NCBI RefSeq assembly: GCF_017086405.1
Contig: NZ_CP070973.1
Coordinates: forward strand, 4,868,739-4,932,738
Origin: Mycobacterium gordonae
GTDB lineage: Bacteria; Actinomycetota; Actinomycetes; Mycobacteriales; Mycobacteriaceae
Direction: 5' to 3'
DNA length: 64,000 nucleotides
The notes beneath the pieces were generated by a model that was given only the letters and a program-made list of their open reading frames with translations, made no database searches and had not been told where the DNA came from. Each line of letters begins with the position of its first letter. Within the stretch, counting starts at the first letter, position 1. Positions 60,915 through 64,000 of this stretch are shown here, piece by piece. Made by a program: the position numbers and the translations under genes.

Positions 60915-62450
60915 ATGTCTTTTGTGTCGGTATCCCCGGAACAGTTGAAATCCGCTACGGCGAAGCTGCGGACCGTGGGGTCTGCCCTGCAGTCAATGAA
61001 TATTTCGGCGGCGATTCCCACCGAGAACTTGGCGGCCGCCAGCGCCGATGAGATCTCCGAGGCGGTAGCCAGCCTCTTCGCCGAGCACGGCCAGCAGTAT
61101 CAGCAAGCGGCCGAGCAATTCGCCGCGTCCTACGAGCAATTCCGGATCAGGTTGCTGGAGACGGCACACGAGTACGCGGTCGCCGAGGCCGCTCTCGCCA
61201 AATATGTGGCCTCCAACGTGTCACACCTGATCAACGACCCGGTCCTGCAGGCAACCGGGCGCCCCCTGTTCGGCGACGGCGCCGACGGTTACACCACCGC
61301 CGCAGGGATGGGAACACCCGGTGGCGCCGGTGGTTGGCTGTTCGGCAATGGGGGCACCGGTGGCGTCAGCGTCCGCTACGGGGCGCCCGGAGGCGCCGGA
61401 GGCGCCGGCGGTCTGCTGTGGGGCAACGGGGGCACCGGTGGCCGCAACCTCTACGGCGGCATGCCCGGCGGTGCCGGCGGCTCGGCCGGCCTGATCGGCA
61501 TCGGCGGCACCGGCGGGGCCAGCGGCCCCGGCGGCGTGGGTGGCGTAGGCGGTCGCGGCGGCCTGCTCGGAGAGCCCGGCACCGCAGGAATCAGTACGGC
61601 GCTGGGTCCCAATCAGACGCTGATCTATCCCGGTCAGTACGGCAGACCGATGCTGAATATCGCGGTGGGTGGAGGACCGACGTCGCCCGTCATCGTCGAC
61701 TCCGGCGCGTCTGGCCTGGTGGTACCGCCGCACTACGTCGACCTGGTCGCTCTCGGCACCCCAACCGGATCCAGCAGCGTAAGTTACGGCGGCTCGCTGT
61801 TGGTCAACTATCAGACCTATCAGACCACCCTGAACTTCGGGAACGGCATCGTTACGGAACCAACCACCATCGGCGTCGCCACCTCCGCTACGTTGAGCGG
61901 AAGGGCGGTGGATCTGTCGTCCCTGCCCGCCTATCTCGGCGTGGGCCAGAACAACGATTATCCGTTCCCCGTTTCGGTGATCGATGCTCTACCTGACCAC
62001 TTGGACGATGGAGTGCTGGTCAACCTACCGCGCGGCACGATGCAGTTCGGCCCCAATCCGCTGCCGCCCTATGTCGGAATGGGCGGCTCTCCGAGAACCG
62101 TTGTGCAAGTTCAGATTAACAACGAACTACCGCAGACCGTCGGCGCGTTCATCGATACCGGGGGTGAACTCGGGGCCGTCCCGCAGTCGCTGGTGCCGGG
62201 TCTCAACATCGGTAACCACCTGCCGGCGGGAACGGTAATCACGGTCTCCACCATCAATGGCGTGCCCCTCTACACACAGACTGTCACAGCTGACCACACC
62301 CCATTTGTTGTCGCGTCGGCGACGGGCCCCATGTATGGGCCCGGATATTACGTGTTCAACACGGGGTCGTACCCGTTCTCATTGTTGCCCGTCTATTTTC
62401 AGAACACCGCCGACGGAATAGGCAGGACGGTCGTCGTCCAGCAGATCTGA
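60915..62450 (+). CDS. PE-domain aspartic protease (PecA-like, PE_PGRS)
   Basis: 511 aa. The PE domain (MSFVSVSPEQLKSATAKLR to YAVAE) is followed by a linker with RPLFGDGADG, a short PGRS-like stretch (about 130-235), and a C-terminal pepsin-like domain with both catalytic motifs: Asp262 in VDSGASG and Asp414 in IDTGGELG. It matches the PecA/PE_PGRS35 type of ESX-5-secreted proteases, known in M. marinum to cleave PE-containing surface proteins such as LipY. ATG 60915 has TTGGGGG upstream. It directly follows a PPE and a giant PE_PGRS gene, possible substrates. Confidence 0.93.
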   Translation: MSFVSVSPEQLKSATAKLRTVGSALQSMNISAAIPTENLAAASADEISEAVASLFAEHGQQYQQAAEQFAASYEQFRIRLLETAHEYAVAEAALAKYVASNVSHLINDPVLQATGRPLFGDGADGYTTAAGMGTPGGAGGWLFGNGGTGGVSVRYGAPGGAGGAGGLLWGNGGTGGRNLYGGMPGGAGGSAGLIGIGGTGGASGPGGVGGVGGRGGLLGEPGTAGISTALGPNQTLIYPGQYGRPMLNIAVGGGPTSPVIVDSGASGLVVPPHYVDLVALGTPTGSSSVSYGGSLLVNYQTYQTTLNFGNGIVTEPTTIGVATSATLSGRAVDLSSLPAYLGVGQNNDYPFPVSVIDALPDHLDDGVLVNLPRGTMQFGPNPLPPYVGMGGSPRTVVQVQINNELPQTVGAFIDTGGELGAVPQSLVPGLNIGNHLPAGTVITVSTINGVPLYTQTVTADHTPFVVASATGPMYGPGYYVFNTGSYPFSLLPVYFQNTADGIGRTVVVQQI

Positions 62451-62460
62451 CCCGCCGGAG

Positions 62461-63291
62461 TCATTCGGCCAGCTGCAGGCATACGGCCAACGCCCCCTCG
62501 CCGACGTGCAATGCGAGCACCGGACCCAACGGCGTGACAATGGCGGGGTCGCATGCGGGCAGCCGGTCTGCCAGCGTGGCGGCCAGATCGCGCGCGCCGT
62601 CGGGATTGCCGACATGGTGCACCGCCAGTGCGGCGGGGCGCTCCCCCACAATCTCGCTGACCTGGTCGACCATCGCCGCGACCGCCCCTCTGATGGTCCT
62701 TATACGTTGCGCCAGAACGAGTTTGCCGTCAACGATGTGCAGCAGCGGCTTGAGCGCGAGCGCGGTGCCCAACCATGCCTTCGCGCCGCCGATGCGGCCG
62801 CTACGGCGCAGGTTGTCCAAGCGGTGCACCACCATGTAGGCGTGCGTGCGGCGCACCCCGGCTGCCACACCATCGGCGACGTTGTCCAGATCGACCCCGT
62901 CCGCGGCCGCCCGGGCTGCGGTCAATGCCAGGAAACCGGTACCCATCGCCGTCGACTTGGAGTCGATCACCCGCACCGAGGGTACGAGGTCGGCGGCGGC
63001 CAGTTCGGCGGCTCGGCAGGTTCCGGACAGCCCGGACGAAATATGCACGGCGACAACACCATCGCCGTCGCTGTCGGTCAACGCTTGTCGGTAGGCGGCA
63101 TTGAGCTCGGCCGGGGTGGCGGCCGCGGTGGTGGCATGTCGCTTGTGGATGTCGGCCGGAACATCGTCCACGCCGTCGCGCAGGTCCGCGCCGTCGAGCA
63201 GGATATGCAGCGGCACTTCACGAATCCCCCACCGGTCTCGCAATTCGGCCGGGAGGCGCGATGCGCTGTCGGTGACGACTACGACAGACAT
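62461..63291 (-). CDS. DegV-family fatty-acid-binding protein (Rv2417c-like)
   Basis: A 276-aa DegV protein. The EDD-fold motifs are VTDSASRLP (N-terminus), HISSGLSGTCRAAELAA and DSKSTAMGTGF, the regions that hold the bound fatty acid in the family. In Gram-positive bacteria such proteins (FakB) present fatty acids to a kinase; the mycobacterial role is unclear. ATG 63291 follows GAGGAG; eleven in-frame upstream residues are not conserved. It marks the return of the M. tuberculosis gene order. Confidence 0.93.
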   Translation of the reverse strand: MSVVVVTDSASRLPAELRDRWGIREVPLHILLDGADLRDGVDDVPADIHKRHATTAAATPAELNAAYRQALTDSDGDGVVAVHISSGLSGTCRAAELAAADLVPSVRVIDSKSTAMGTGFLALTAARAAADGVDLDNVADGVAAGVRRTHAYMVVHRLDNLRRSGRIGGAKAWLGTALALKPLLHIVDGKLVLAQRIRTIRGAVAAMVDQVSEIVGERPAALAVHHVGNPDGARDLAATLADRLPACDPAIVTPLGPVLALHVGEGALAVCLQLAE

Positions 63292-63346
63292 GGCGCCGCT
63301 CCTCCTCATCGCTTCGCGCTGCATCGTCGCCGGCGCTGGCCAACAA

Positions 63347-64000
63347 TCAGCGCGTTTTCTCGTTCGGAATTCCGGCTTCGGCGAGTGCTTTGAGCATCAA
63401 CTCGGCGACGCATTGATGGGCTTCGAAGTTCCAGTGGATCCCGTCCGGATTTCCGCGCCCGCTCATAATTTCCTCGGCGACAGCCGCTTTCAGATCGACC
63501 AGTGGAATCCCCTGCTGATCGGCCCATTCGGTGATCGCCGCGACGGTAGCCGCGCGCCCGTGGTGTGCTTTGCCGTAGGTCTCGGCGATGTGCACGGAGG
63601 GTAACGACGCCACGACCGGGATCCCGGGACGGTTGAAATCTATTGCCCCGCGAGTGCGTTCGAGATAATACGCGGTCAGCTGCGGCGGCAGCGCGGACCT
63701 GGCCATCGGCGAGAGCCGCGGCTGCAACCAGCCATAGCCGTCGCGCACCCAGCGCCGCAACCAGGGCGGCCGGACGTATCGGATCAACTCCCGCACTGCG
63801 GTGGGCCACACCGATGGCAGCGAATCCATGCCGCTGGTGGCGAAGATCACCGCGCCGGCCTTCGGCAGCGCCGCCCAGGACCGCGGGTCCTGGGTGGCCG
63901 CCCACCATACATCCCGACAGGTCCAGCCAATCCGGCCGATCAGTTCAACGTTCCAATCAAGTTGAGCGCCAACAATATTAGGCCAGATACGCGGGTCGTC
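63347..64000 (-). CDS. octT: SGNH-type octanoyltransferase OctT, N-terminus beyond window
   Basis: The open frame runs from the window edge (about 218 codons visible) to a stop at 63347, so the N-terminal catalytic Ser block is outside. The C-terminal block shows NPDGIHWNFEAHQ, with the Asp-x-x-His pair of SGNH hydrolases. Inner motifs are FATSGMDSLPS and IPVVASLPSVHIAETYGK. In M. tuberculosis Rv2418c transfers octanoate to glucosylglycerate precursors of methylglucose lipopolysaccharide, next to gpgP. Assignment rests on this C-terminal part and on synteny with the DegV gene. Confidence 0.85.
   Translation of the reverse strand, partial: DDPRIWPNIVGAQLDWNVELIGRIGWTCRDVWWAATQDPRSWAALPKAGAVIFATSGMDSLPSVWPTAVRELIRYVRPPWLRRWVRDGYGWLQPRLSPMARSALPPQLTAYYLERTRGAIDFNRPGIPVVASLPSVHIAETYGKAHHGRAATVAAITEWADQQGIPLVDLKAAVAEEIMSGRGNPDGIHWNFEAHQCVAELMLKALAEAGIPNEKTR

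Overview
The window is high-GC actinobacterial DNA, and its gene order places it in a slow-growing mycobacterium other than M. tuberculosis. The evidence is PE, PE_PGRS and PPE-MPTR genes, MmpS/MmpL transporters, a PapA acyltransferase, eis and lppR. It is also collinear with the M. tuberculosis H37Rv interval from the sulfate importer to octT (about Rv2397c-Rv2418c, recalled, not searched). Abundant PE_PGRS genes suggest the M. kansasii/M. gordonae/M. marinum-M. tuberculosis side of the genus.

Layout. (1) 0.1-4.4 kb: a small DUF6480 membrane protein and the sulfate ABC importer operon subI-cysT-cysW-cysA (minus strand). The operon is preceded by what looks like a leaderless, cysteine-containing upstream ORF. 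(2) 4.4-20.9 kb: the conserved backbone, with small membrane ORFs, a GH15 trehalase, lppR, lepA, an orphan PemK-like protein, a CBS protein, an RNase Z-like hydrolase, a PE_PGRS beside PE24, a coupled ATP-grasp/alpha-E/transglutaminase operon, rpsT, holA, comEC and comEA. (3) 21.0-24.9 kb: a block absent from this place in M. tuberculosis: SDR-DUF1469-DUF3618 and a two-subunit acyl-CoA dehydrogenase. (4) 24.9-26.1 kb: eis.

(5) 26.2-43.4 kb: a lipid locus inserted between eis and the degV homologue. A bimodular 3673-aa PKS is divergent from papA, mmpL10-type and PE-PPE (Chp-type) acyltransferase genes. The gene set and PKS domain order match what is known of trehalose polyphleate (TPP) loci: PKS makes the chain, PapA acylates trehalose, MmpL exports, and the secreted PE-PPE enzyme finishes acylation. 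The usual FadD (FAAL) gene is not in the window. (6) 43.4-48.9 kb: an NAD(P)-binding oxidoreductase, an mmpS-mmpL pair of the MmpS4/5-MmpL4/5 type, and a class A beta-lactamase.

(7) 49.3-62.5 kb: a PE/PPE block with a 1752-aa PPE-MPTR, a 2056-aa PE_PGRS with a higher-order repeat of about 95 aa, and a PE protein carrying a PecA-type aspartic protease domain. (8) 62.5-64.0 kb: the backbone resumes with a DegV-family gene and octT, cut by the window edge.

No tRNA, rRNA, insertion sequence, prophage or CRISPR array was recognised. The signals judged most worth checking are the Cys-rich leader upstream of subI, the TPP-like locus without its FAAL, the PE_PGRS super-repeat, and the protease gene next to its possible substrates.
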